NCBI GenBank assembly: GCA_036345935.2
Contig: JADWOT020000001.1
Location: forward strand, 17,848,828 to 17,912,827
Length of the DNA stretch: 64,000 nucleotides
Direction of reading: 5' to 3'
From: Taenia hydatigena
Taxonomy: Eukaryota; Platyhelminthes; Cestoda; Cyclophyllidea; Taeniidae
Shown here: positions 26,681 through 38,240 of the stretch, in pieces
Position numbering within the stretch: position 1 is the first letter of the stretch
Layout of the letters: each line of letters opens with the position of its first letter
Made by a program: the position numbers and the translations under genes
The notes under the pieces: generated by a model
What the model saw: only the letters and a program-made list of their open reading frames with translations
Databases searched by the model: none
Told to the model about the DNA's origin: nothing

Positions 26681-28249
26681 AATAATCGTAAATAACACAT
26701 AGGGTGAAGCTAAGTGCAGTGACCTTTACCAAATTATTGCTGCAAGCCCTCAAACGCTAGTGAGGGTGGTGAAGATGTGTGGGGACGTTATGATGCACTA
26801 AGAGTGTGAGTGATCATCTAGAAATGCGACGTGGTAAAGTGTGCATTGTGATGGGTTTCCAGGGCTCCAAGTGAGTTTTTACTGTGCACTAACATTGAGG
26901 CAACGCTTGTGGAGATAATGAGAAAAGTACAGTTGTGTTGACTTGTAAATTATTGTGGCTTAAAAGAGCAGACATATCAAAGGCTTGGGGTTCATTTTGT
27001 ATGAAGTCGCGCAAAACATAATGAAAAAGAACTTTTTGCATTTTGATCCACAATCGTTGTACATGTGCACATATGTGCGTGTCGATATCAACACGCGGTG
27101 CGACTTTGTGCTTCCTCCTGATAATTTTATGCATGTATCGCATTGTGGCTGTGTACAAGGCATGTTTTGGTGAAATCAGAAGCCACAAGCTTTGCCGCCT
27201 CTAAACATGTGTGAAGTGCTAATGCTCAGCCATGAATTACTTGACTTGTAGAATCCTTATCACGCACACATAGAGCGATTTCATCTCGACTTCAACGGAG
27301 GTGATTTCGGAGTGCCGTTCATAAGCCACAGTACGATCCTGGCTGCTCCATCGGAGTGAGCATTTGTTGTGTAGGTGAGTGTGAGTAAACGATCGATTGG
27401 ATTATTTCATATTTGACGTGTTTTTGCATCTCATGCCAATGAAGTACCTTGTTTATGATATAAATCTCACCTTCATTGTTTTGAGGAATAAGGAATCCAT
27501 CAATTTAGCTGAAACCAGGTGCTGGTGAATCTTTCATCATTGCGATCATGTCAACGGCGGATGAGACTAAGTAGACGAGAAAACATTGAAGCGAATAAGT
27601 GCCTCTCTCATGTGGTGCATTCGACCATCACGTTGCTAGTATGATCTTCCTGGTTGCATTTTTGAATGCAGCAGGGAGGAGTAGACCTCGATTATCGCAT
27701 GTTGTATGAAGGTCTGCATTCAGGAAGACAGCAAGCAAAAATGAGGTACTATTGCAATCTTTTACGTTTCCTTTGCTTGCGTTACACTATATGAATGCCA
27801 CAAATGTTTAATATATTAGGACGTGTAAGGGGTCATCACAACAGGTCATAATATTTTCGAGGCGACAGTTGGTCAAAATGAAAAATGGGTGGAATGAACG
27901 TGTTGAGATATTCACCTATTTGTGTTTGGTGGAACCAAAGATGCTTTCATCACGAATAATGGGTAATTTACAGAGCGTTTGTCAAGCCTTCCTTATTTCT
28001 TTACTAAATGAATTGTAGATGTAATGACACTGACTACTTCTTTCATGAAGCAGTGGTGTTTGCATTAGAACTACGTTTGTTACCCTTATCATCTGAAATA
28101 CTCGGTCTACCACCCTTCGTAGCAAAGTCAATTTTATCGAGCCAAAACCACGTTGGTGTGAAGCCACACTACTTGAAAAAACGTATGCGGAATTCTGGTG
28201 GTAGTAAATAAGATAAAGAGAGGTGCAGAGTTGGTTCTGTTTGTGTACT
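26681..28249. other. No supportable gene
   Basis: Several frames of 60-99 codons are open on opposite strands over 26889-27188. None has a recognisable domain or good splice sites. Confidence 0.3.
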
Positions 28250-28345
28250 CCGATCTGCGTTCGATGATTACCTCATATAGGCGACTTGCAACTACTGCTA
28301 AACACTGGCGGAGAAGGCGCGACAGTGGAACAGGAGCTTATTCGT
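28250..28345 (-). repeat. Dispersed repeat family 2, inverted fragment
   Basis: The reverse complement matches 13300-13390 (AACTGCAGACGAA, TCCTGTTCCACTG, AGTAGTTGCAAGTCGCC). Confidence 0.45.
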
Positions 28346-28601
28346 CTGCAGTTACCACTGGCTAGACACAAAAATACTTCTTCATCGTCTATCTTTACTG
28401 ACTTTCACTGATCAGTTCTTGGGTCGACTGGAAGAACTGCCACCAAATTTCATAAAGTCATGAGTAGGCGAGCTGACGTGACCGGAATCATTACGAAAAA
28501 TCTTACTCACAGTGTGTGTGCATCCCGGCTGCTAAGCTCCACCATTCCTAAATTTAAATTGGTCTGTTAATAACTAGCCAATGATACTGAAGCCCACGTG
28601 T

Positions 28602-28864
28602 CTATATATGAAAGCGAATATTATGATTCACAGCAATAGCCACGAGGCCGAAAGGAGGTGGGTTACATTTATCATCACAAAATTTTGCAGTTGTCCTATG
28701 ATAATTTTGTGTAAGACTATGAGTTTTTATCGTAACATGGCTATATTTGACATCCCACTTCGCATATTCTTTTGTAACTTTACGATTACAGCACAACATT
28801 TGCAGGGTTTCGATGCTATGCTTTTTTAACGAAGAAACGAGGTCTTCCAATTTTTCCTCCGTTT
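28602..28864 (-). CDS. Possible terminal exon, unknown family
   Basis: The minus-strand acceptor TTCTATTCTTTAG is followed by an 87-codon open frame beginning in phase 2 and ending in a stop at 28602. The N-terminal part is charged and helix-like (KLEDLVSSLKKH). The plus strand is also open here for 82 codons (28581-28829), so strand assignment rests only on the acceptor. Confidence 0.3.
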
Positions 28865-29140
28865 CTAAAGAATAGAAAATGCTGTGTTGCAATCGCGAGA
28901 CCTGGCAGTTGTTCGGTGCATTAATTCATATTTCTTTAATCACCTTTTACTGGTAGGTTATTAAATGTAATTGCAACCATACAATGGACAGTTGGACTTC
29001 ACTGCAGGCGGCAACTATGGTGCAAAATTACACTCCAGCGTACGGTGAGGCTGACTATCCTGAGCTGATGCAGCATGAACTGTGGACACGCGTAGACTGT
29101 GATAATGAACTAAGAATGAACAATTCGTCGCCTCACGCAC

Positions 29141-29318
29141 TTAGATCATGTTAACTGCCGAGTGCTCCACTGTTTTAACACATTCCAATCGACCATATCC
29201 ATGGCAGCTTTCGTTATTGCAAAATACATTTTCACTTGTATCCCCTTTTCTTGGTTGCCTTTGGCATTTGTAAATCCACACCACCAAATATTTGCCATGT
29301 TGATTTGTTGCACAGCTC
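29141..29318 (-). CDS. Possible terminal exon with cysteine-rich tail
   Basis: The acceptor ACCTACATTATAG (minus strand) leads into a 59-codon frame with five cysteines (CATNQHG..., CQRQ, CNNESCHGYG, CVKT), ending in a stop at 29141. The same frame is open upstream through a hydrophobic stretch, so a short secreted-type protein starting near 29404 is an alternative. The family is unknown. Confidence 0.3.
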
Positions 29319-29404
29319 CTATAATGTAGGTTGAGTAGGCACAGAATGCACATTATGGAACAAAACTTTACTTTCCCTGTCAATCTAAGTTTCATCGCTT
29401 GCAT

Positions 29405-32400
29405 GTGCTCAAACCAAGTTCAATGTGCCTCCCTCTATTCTTGTCTAACAAGGCAGGGGATAATGACTTCTGCAGACACCAACGCAGTATCATAACTCAC
29501 ATTCTATCATTTATTACGCAAGTCCCTCAACGCTTCAGGCGTCATTTTTAACACTGCATGCCAACCAAGCATAATCAAATTGCTCCAAAATCGTACGGCA
29601 CTGCATCTCTGCAATTTAATTCCATTAGTTGTTTCGATTTTTCGCAAAGTTGACGTTATAAAGCATTGTGTTGCCCTCTAGGCGTAGCACTGCCCTTCGA
29701 TCGATTCACTGACCTTACTATTTCAAGAAGAATCTCCCAAACATCCCCCACCTGCAGCGAATTCCCCCAAGCAGATAGATCGAGGACATCAGCAACGTTC
29801 GGTCTTTGTAAGCAAACGATTCATTGTGGACAACAGAGTCTGCAGCCCATCACAAGCACGAACAGAGCATAGTCTTTTGGGCATGGGTTTTTGCGCACCC
29901 CAGATCTGCGAGTCGATGGCTTGAGGGCAAACAGTGATGAAATTTTTGATCCCTTAGCAACCGTGGCAGCGCAAGCCATTCCTTGTCATAAGCCATTCTT
30001 CCATTTTAGTCACTCGGCCAGCCATCCACCATACACGAGCGTGAAGGAGATGCACGACCAACAGTTACATGGCCTATCAATCCTACTGTGTGGCGTGAAA
30101 ATGGCAGTTGTGTGCCCAGCTCCCACAACGACAGCCATTTCGATGCCGGCGTTGGAGTGAACAGATTGTCTCATCGCTGCTGACACATCAATCTCGGATG
30201 AGATCAGACAAAAGTCATACGTTATTCTTTGTCACTCAAAATAGGGAGTCCTCCCAAATGCGATGTCCTTCGGGTGGCTTATCATCACAAAAACCGAATT
30301 GTTTAGGCCAGTTAATTACAAGCGGTACACTTTGATGCTACCTGCTACACCTATTGAAATGCTATACAAAAATGTTCAAAGAATGTCAGGCCTCTAGCTC
30401 AGTCCTGGAACTGCATTACGTTCCCATCGCTTTCAACCCAAAGGTAACAGAAATCAAAGCATCGAACAGCAGAAAGCATCACATCGATACTGATGCATGT
30501 GATTCACAACGTGCTGCAACGGGTTACACCAGAGACCGTACGAACTCTTCCAACCATCCGGTGCATTACAAAGCACCTTACGACTTGGTAACGGCAAAAG
30601 TGAAGGCGATAGGCGAAAAAAATATTGTTCGACTTTAAATACACGAACAATAGATGGTTTGCATAAGGTTGACGAATTTTCGGCAGCGGGTGATATCATA
30701 ACCGTGGTGTAAAATCGGAAACAGTGCGACTCCGGACAAGTTGAGTCACCCGATTGGGTTGCCTAAACACAGGTAAGTCATACAATACAATCATCCATAG
30801 TCGACAATCAAACACCACTTTCGACAGTTCAGACTCTTAGTCAATAAGGCTAACTAATTTTCGAAAGAGTGAATCACGCGTAGAGTGGTCCTTCAGATGC
30901 CTCACAGATAATAGGACACAAAATCGGCTAAGGAAAACCTGAATCTGCATCGAGGTAATAGCCAGCTGGCAAGAATCTTCAGCAGCTTTCAGCTGACTCG
31001 AAGGAGGAAAACAAATATTTGGATCTTAAATTAAAGCTGACTACCGATTAGCAAAAAAAGTCCATGTTCCTATGTTATAGGAAAGAGACATACATTTCAG
31101 ACAAAGCAAGTCTCAAAGCTCCTTTCTTTCCCTTCTCTAAAGCATCGACAAGCAACAAGAACCACATTTTTACCAGGTTCTGCCACCTCTAGAGCCTGAG
31201 CGACCGCATCTATAACCTCACGGACAGACCGTCAGTGATGTCCGAATTCGTGGTCGCGATGATAGTGCTGCAGCAAGAGGCTCAAGGTGGTAGAGGGTTG
31301 CAGGTTCAACAATGCGGTGTCGATCACTGCCTTTGCCGCATCGCATTTTTCGTCTTTATGAAAAGTAGGGTCACAGTGAAGTAAAGGCGAATAGGTAAGG
31401 GAGTACAGAGGCATTATGTGAAGAAAGCAACCGAGCAGATGATAACATTTCACAATGACAAAGAGCAGCCACAAAAATTAAGCCAGGAAAAAGGCTGTAA
31501 ACCAACCAAAAAATCAGCGTCCGCAAGTTAACCAACATGGCGAAATCGACATCAGTCTAGAAATCACATCACGTAGACTCTCTGCTGAACTTAGAACACA
31601 CGCTTGCTCAACATTCGTACTCAACTTCCACGAAACTCTACAAAATCTGTTTTTTGGTGTGAAAATGACAAATCCTGTTGCCGTCTTCACCTCGAAGCAA
31701 AAACCTTAGCCCAACCGCACTATAATCAGTAGTCGAGGGAAGTATCAACTTGATGTTAATGTTACTCAATGCTTCCATTCAATAATCCTCCTCCTGCCTT
31801 CGTCTATCCTGAAAAGATTAGGATCGTAAGGGATTAAGAAAAATCGGGTGCTAACGTCAAATGCGCGAAAATCCAACTAAAGAAATAATCATGACATCGA
31901 ATGAAGAGGAGAAAACACTGCGGCTCTACGTGTTGTGTCGCCCTGCTTTTGTTTGGCCCAAAAATCCACAACCGAAAACACGTCTAAATAAATAAAATCA
32001 TATAGCACACTACAGAAAAGAGATGATTAGCTCACACAACACGACCTCTCCCGCCCCACTTTCAACAGGTTTACCACAGCAGAGTGCTTGATTACTCCAT
32101 TGCCATCGATAACCTTTTCATAAAAATAAGTGCATCTATTTACCAAAATAGCCCCACACCTACTCCACCACCTTAAATTCGACCAAACCATTGCAAACCG
32201 ATAGAGAACCAACAATATGAAATTGACATCTAGCCCATTTGATGAGCCAGGTCACCAAATGTGTTGCGTTGGTAGGGGAGGTGAACACTTACTGTAGCTA
32301 CTACTGGGCGACAGTCATCAAAAATCAGCCACACCCACGAATTAGCAGAGACGAGAAAGGTATCGCTTGTTTGCCTCCACACGCCCACTAGTTTTTACAA

Positions 32401-34180
32401 GAATGTGGTTCGCCACTTCGTCCAAGGGACGTCGAATGAAGCGCACGCTGTCAAAATAGAAGATGAAAGAGCGTAGGCCCTTTAGTCCATCCAATCACTG
32501 CATCGCACAGAGCAGATGTACTCCTTAACCTATGCAACCGAGAAACGGAGCGAGAGCACCTTTCGAGGAGACTAAGGAGGTATCTTTATGCAGAAATGCT
32601 TCCGACACCGTTTTAGCATTGACCAACTGCTGTTGGCGGGATGAAAGTTACCTACAACGAAATTGGATCTCCACATCTAAAACTTAAATGAAGTAAAAGG
32701 GTGGCCAGTAAGAACTCACACTTTGGCTTTGAGGATACTAAATTACAATACATCTACTTCAACTCCAAAGCCGCGCGATTGTCACCATTTTTTGTTTCCA
32801 CAATTAATAAAAAGATGCATGAGATTCATTCAAACATTTTGAAAGCCCTCGAAAGTCGCACTTCTACAGTTATTTGTCGAAGTTGGCGCGCAGTTTAATT
32901 TTTCATTAAAGTCAGCAACAGTTGTCTGAACTGAGGCAAAGGAAAATAAGCATCAGGAACCGTTTTCTTGTAAGCAAACCTTTATGGCTAAATGGCAAAA
33001 TAACTACAAATTCACATTTCTGAACCCACTGATGCGCTAGATACCAAAATGAGGCCCAGAAACCTGCGGCCTACAATCTTTGCATTATTTAACAATTCCA
33101 CCCAACAGATTCGCCCGTACGTGTAGAACAAAAAATTAAGGCTCAAGTTTTCTCGTTTCCTCGTTTACGCGTTCGTCAAACAGCGTTTTGTTTTTGCCTT
33201 AGATCGGCAAATCCTTTGGTGATTTTTGCATAGGAAAAGTTGGGTTGCCCACGCTGTTATACTACTCATATTGGCAGATTAGATCGCATTCTAATTGCTC
33301 ATAAGCCGCCACATCACTGGTTGAAACCTTAGCCCTTAGGCGTGTTGACCTCTCGTTAATGTAGTGCACATGCCAGTTTTTAGTCAACACTTAGTCGTAG
33401 GTTCAGCTTTGACATGAGTTGGTGTTCGGTTCTGAGCCAGAAACAAAGAAACGAGGTGTAGGAGACCTGAAACTGTTTGTTTTAAAGGCAGTAGTGGGTT
33501 TTCGTGCAGTGGAATTAAGTAACCCGAAGTCTTGAGCATGGCTTAAATTGCGTTCGTTTTAACGAGACTTTGAAAGAGTAATTTGAAACGAGTTGCAGGC
33601 AATGCATTTGTGAAACTGGAACTTACTCTATTAATGGTTAAACCCTGCGTGGCATGCTGGTAAGCATAAGGTGAAATTAACTGGGGTGTTTAGTTGTGGC
33701 GCTTTCATTTCCTTATCGTAGATCGTTTGAGGCTGCAAAGGGGACGGAACAACTACTTACCCACTATTTGTGGCTTCTAAAAGTTTGATGAAGTTAAACA
33801 GGCTTTGACGAAGTAGGATGTGCTGATGAAGCGAGGGTATATGCTGGAGGAGGTGAGCAGACATAAGAACGGAAACAGGTGGAACGTGCAACGCAAGGAA
33901 CAATTAAGAACCACCTGATAAGATACTTTGTTTTCAGATAAAACATTGAATAAATTTAAGCAAATTTTCTCCTGCTTACTACAAGCAGCTTATCCCATGT
34001 TTAGTTCCATATTTTTGGGGATCGCTTATTTGTTTTTTTTTAATGCAAGGGTCGGTGAGGAGCATAGTGACGAGATTGGGCAAGAAGTTGAATCATCATA
34101 CGCTTGTGGAGTAGGTGATGGGCGGGTGGGTGCGCCAGCAGATTTTAGACTATGTAGTCGGAAGTGCAGTCCTAAAATGG
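29405..34180. other. Mostly unassigned DNA with ambiguous GC-richer islands
   Basis: Around 29890-30160 both strands are open and read like protein (89 codons on plus), so neither can be called. 30354-30638 plus is another 94-codon frame without splice support. 31-34.1 kb shows only short, unsupported frames. Confidence 0.3.
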
Positions 34181-35175
34181 TCACTTTAATGGAATTTCAG
34201 TTTTCCACAGACTGATGACGATGCATTTGTGCATTGAGACCGTTGATACTAGACAATGTAACTTTAATTTCCGGTGCCATTGGCTAACGGAGGTCACTGG
34301 TAGGTTGCACCTTGTACGGAATCGAGCGGGCGTGAGAAGCCTGTCATAGTAAAAAGTTCTTGGTATTTGTTTGTTTGATAGGAAAAATAGATCGTCACCT
34401 CCACTGTCCAGATGCCTCGGTGGTTGTATGTGGATGGCATTGTGGTACACAAGACCCATGAGGAGGGAAGTAGGAGAGGAAGGTGTGTTGGATTTGTCGG
34501 TGGAGTTGGAGTTAACTGTGTGGTCAAGAGTAGGCTTGAGACTGTTATTTAAATAAAGTTTGAATAATTCGCAGACAGTCAGCGTTGGAGTCCGAATTGC
34601 CTAGGGTGCTGCGTGGCTACTGTTGATGTGATCGCGTTTGAGATACAGTGGGGTGCCGATTTGTGCTGAAGTGAGTTGACAGCGTATTTATCCCTGCTCA
34701 CCGATTATAGGGGATCCTCGAGTGCAGGTGCTCTACCACTTTAATGGAACTTGCACACGCAACCTCACCTAATAGCAGATTGACTTGCTTCAACAGTGTC
34801 GCGTGATGTAATACTCGGCACTTTATGTGTTGCGATGGCTTTCTTTATTGTACTGCTGTTGAATTTTATGGATCGTAGGGATGGTGTGTGACGATGGTGA
34901 ACGGCCTTGCCAACACTCACTCTACTGCTGCTTTTACCCTCAACGCAGGTTGTGCCACTTTCTAACGACATCACAGACTCATGAGGCTGCCAACAACACC
35001 CATCTTTGCTGTCGACAGCACTGGCAATGGAGAATGTGGATGTAGAAGCCGACCCCTGAGAAGCCACTAGGACTGCACAAAGTGTCTCTGAACTCGCCGA
35101 TAGCCGTGGTGTTGCAATCATTCGACAAATAGATTCTGCCAAAAGTTTTTTTTGCTCACTGATGCAACAAACCAT
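34181..35175 (-). CDS. Two-exon gene predicting 255 aa, unknown family
   Basis: Exon 1 (35175-34769) begins at ATG in good context (AAAATGG) with an in-frame TAA four codons upstream. It is open for 135 codons plus two bases and ends at a consensus donor (TTAG|GTGAGG). Exon 2 (34541-34181) follows a T-rich acceptor (TTATTTAAATAACAG). Its single leading base completes the split codon, and it then stays open for 119 codons to TGA. The intron is 227 nt. The product is Ser/Thr-rich in the first 150 residues. A more ordered C-terminal part contains HLDSGGDDLFFL and several basic and aromatic residues. No membrane segment is visible. Alternative acceptors inside exon 1 (for example TTGGCAG near its 5' end) would allow upstream exons to be used instead of this ATG. 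I do not recognise the family. Confidence 0.55.
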
Positions 35176-35539
35176 TTTGAGCGGTTAGAGCGATAGTCAT
35201 ATGGACAGCCACCAAGTGGATCATGTGAAGGTCAATTTTCCTTCCAAGTTATATCGTCAGTGCTGTAGCTTTTGTGCCATGGTGTGTAGCTTCAGAGCCG
35301 CCACATTCATTCTCTTACCTGTTTGGATGACATTAAGAGTCTCCTTAACACTGTCCGAGTCTACAAGTTACGGAATTTCCTGTACCCGATTTGATTGTGT
35401 CACTCTTCATAGTCGGGCAACAATGATGATCGGTGCAAACGCCATTAATAGTTAGGAATGGGAACACCGGTCACCACAAGAGTGGGACCCATTGATAAGG
35501 CAGCTCTAACTGCCACTCCCACATCGGAAGTCATTCTGA

Positions 35540-35940
35540 TCGATACCAGAGCAGCAGCAACACCAGCGGATACAAATGCTGCCGTTGCAACAGTCGAATA
35601 GGAGTGGCCCGTCAGTGGAAACGGTTATAGTTGCCGAATTAACAACATATTCTACACGTGTAGCCAGTTTGCACTCTGAACGCAGCACTCGATGTTCAGA
35701 ATGATATCGATGAGTGTGTCCACGATTGCTGCTTTTGTGTAACTAGTCACTTAATTAGTGGATGACTTTACTATTCCAAAGTGTGATTCGGCAGTGCGTT
35801 CCTTGTCCACGTACCTCATCCTTGAAAGCGTGTCAAATGGCTTTATTACGATTATGTGTTTAGGGATTCTGAGCCTTGCCTTTTTCGTTAATCTGCGAAT
35901 ATGCACAAAATGCTTAAATTCTTTCCAAATAGATGAGTAA
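35540..35940 (+). CDS. Tetraspanin-like C-terminal region (partial, possibly broken)
   Basis: The last part (35759-35937) encodes KCDSAV, a short helix, then a membrane helix (GFITIMCLGILSLAFFV) and a basic Cys-containing tail. This is the arrangement of the end of a tetraspanin large extracellular loop plus TM4. It is preceded by a frame (35664-35736, acceptor CACGTGTAG) ending DECVHDCCF, and before that by GYKCCRCN at about 35568-35591 in a third frame; Cys-Cys pairs are typical of the tetraspanin loop. The pieces join in frame only if a 22 nt intron (35737-35758) and an intron of about 60 nt (35604-35663) are accepted. Otherwise this is a frame-broken relic. TM1-TM3 exons were not found. 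The minus strand of 35455-35690 is also open, so strand choice is uncertain there. The tetraspanin call is inference from pattern only. Confidence 0.35.
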
Positions 35941-36361
35941 ACAGGCCAAATCATCACCCCAACTCCCCATCTTTCCCACCTGGCATGGTAAAGTCGAAGG
36001 ACGCTGGTTGTCTGTGCTGAAGCGGTACGTAAATCGCTAGTATTAACTACCGCAACGCTAATTTTATCTGTTTTTTTCCATTTTCTCTTCCCATCTGCCT
36101 TATTGACTCTGTCTGCCCACAACTACTGTTTTCTTGTTTTTTTGTAGCCTTTGAATGTAACACCTCTGACCTCTATGTGCGTGCAGAGTGAGTGAACTTA
36201 GTTAGCGTCTGTTGACCCGTTTTCATCTCTTCGCGATCCTTAGGTGTTATCGCCCCTGCAAGTGTTGTGGCTTCCTCTCCTTAACGCTAGCACTTTGTGG
36301 TACAGTGACAGAATCACTTTTCTCCTGTGAGCAACTTGGGTTTTGCCTAATCTAGCCGTCG
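35941..36361. other. Intergenic, nothing seen
   Basis: T-rich sequence between the tetraspanin-like region and the tandem duplication. A minus-strand frame (35751-36122) is antisense to the tetraspanin-like exon. Confidence 0.3.
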
Positions 36362-38240
36362 ACTACAAAGTAAGCTAGCGTTAAATAAATGTGTGTTATC
36401 GCATGCTTAATTTTTCATTTTGCGGACAGATAGTAATTGAACGTTGGGCCCCATATACCTCCAACAACCTCACTGGCCTCGGTAGTTATAGGGACGTCTG
36501 TTTTCCAGTTCAGTGGATAACGCCGGGATCGGGGAAGGGAGATAAGAGAGGCGGGGGACACCGGGTGCCTACCCCTTATATTAGGAGCAGTAGGGCAGAT
36601 TATGTAGCTTTGACTTAATCATGCCAAAATTAAGAATAGACCTGGCTTAAAGTCTTAGGAAGTGTTCAGACATTTTTTGTCATCTGTCTGAATTTTAATA
36701 ACAGCTGTTCTAGAATGCCTATCGTATTAATCTTCTGTGACTTCACGCTTGATTAATTGACAAATAAATTCAGAAACAAAACAAAAATTGACCTAGGAAT
36801 TGGAAATGTTAAAAGTGGAAAATCATATAACCTTCTCTCCGATGTAATGCAGAACCATGAGAATTCTCTAAAGATGAAGAGAACTTAATACTCGAATGCG
36901 ATGTGCATTTACTCGGCGAACAATTGCAATTGATACCACTGGCACGGCTCAGAGTTCAGCTACCCGACAAAGGCAAAAATATCCTACTTAGTCTTTATAG
37001 TCAAGCTCGAGAGGCAAACGAGCAGCCAAGGCTATTGCAATTAGGTGAAGAACAAGAAACATAGCATTTTAGCCTGAAACAAAATACACTCCGCAGCAAT
37101 GCGTATTTAATGGGGAGCATCTAAGGGATAACTGCAACCATATATTGATTAACATCAGTTCCATCATAGTGTATCAGTCAACATTGGTAATGCAGTTTAA
37201 CACAGACTAAATTCTAAAGCTGCTTGCAAAAGTTAAAAGTGCAGTTACCCTTGTTAAATTAGTTTTGCATGTACCTGACTTTGCATTGACGCACGTGCTT
37301 AAAATAGCATTTTTAGTCAAAATTTCGAAATTATGAGGAATCTGCGCGAAATGGTTGGTTTCTTTCCTAAAGCAAACAACCTGTAGATTATTTTGGCGTC
37401 TAGCATGAAGGGTCAACGCAGTATCTGCGTTTCCTCCTTCCGCAACTAATTTTTGCCCATTCGCATGACTAGAAGGATTTCAAACCCCCAGGATCGTGAA
37501 GAGATTCTTTTCTTCATGGTTTGAGTGCGTCCTAACAAGTGCCCTCCAGCGTGGTTTCTGTGAACTCCACAAGTCATAGATTTTCATGGATAACTCTACC
37601 AAGATTAACTAAAAACTGAGTTGACGTATTTTCAGGTAATTCAAATGATTCGCCAGCAAGCCATGACACTGGAGAAAAGAGGTCCATTCCAATGCTTTAA
37701 AGTAACTTGTAGATGATTCGGTAAGCACTGCATGTAAAAGTTTGCACAAAACAAGCAGATGCTGAATTTAGAAAAGACTATTAGAAGGATTAATGGAAAG
37801 CACTCGACATCGTGGTAGCTGTTGGTGTTGATGAGAGATTAAGAGAAGGAGGAAGAAAGGCATGTGTGTCACTACTGCGTAATGCGTTGTACAATGTTGT
37901 GCTAAATCGTGGAGCTATACCAGAAATCGTTAGAGGACAGGAAAGTGATCAAAACCAGGAGTGGTAGGCAGCGGCAATATCTTGTGAAAGACAGCAGTGA
38001 ACTTGTTTGGTCTTTTCAATTGCGTCGAAAATAATGACGGTAGTCCCCACATTCTGCCATGTGAGCTCAATTTCAGCTTACGAAACTGTCTGCAGAGAAG
38101 AGCTATAAAATGCGTTTGTTGGTTGTTTAAAGACTAGTTTCGGTGGGCTGACCAGTAGCCTCATGCCCCTTTCCGTACGGAGAATATACACATTCTACTA
38201 AGGCAATGTGTCTCCTTTCGTCTAAAGAGAATTCTACAAA
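36362..38240 (+). repeat. Tandem duplication of about 1.88 kb, unit 1
   Basis: Aligns with 38241-40125 in direct orientation over its full length, starting CTACAAAGTAAGCTAG and ending before a TCTAAAG(A/G)GAATTCTA word. Divergence is moderate with small indels. A stretch of about 50 bases around 36506-36556 (TTTTCCAGTTCAG..., GATAAGAGAG) is identical in both units. A 75-codon frame (36391-36618) covers it. Confidence 0.85.

Noticed and set aside
35680..35740. DIDEC followed by cysteines, suggesting a calcium-binding EGF repeat
   Set aside because: The downstream frame leads into a Cys-Cys pair and a membrane helix that fit a tetraspanin loop better, and no EGF cysteine spacing follows.
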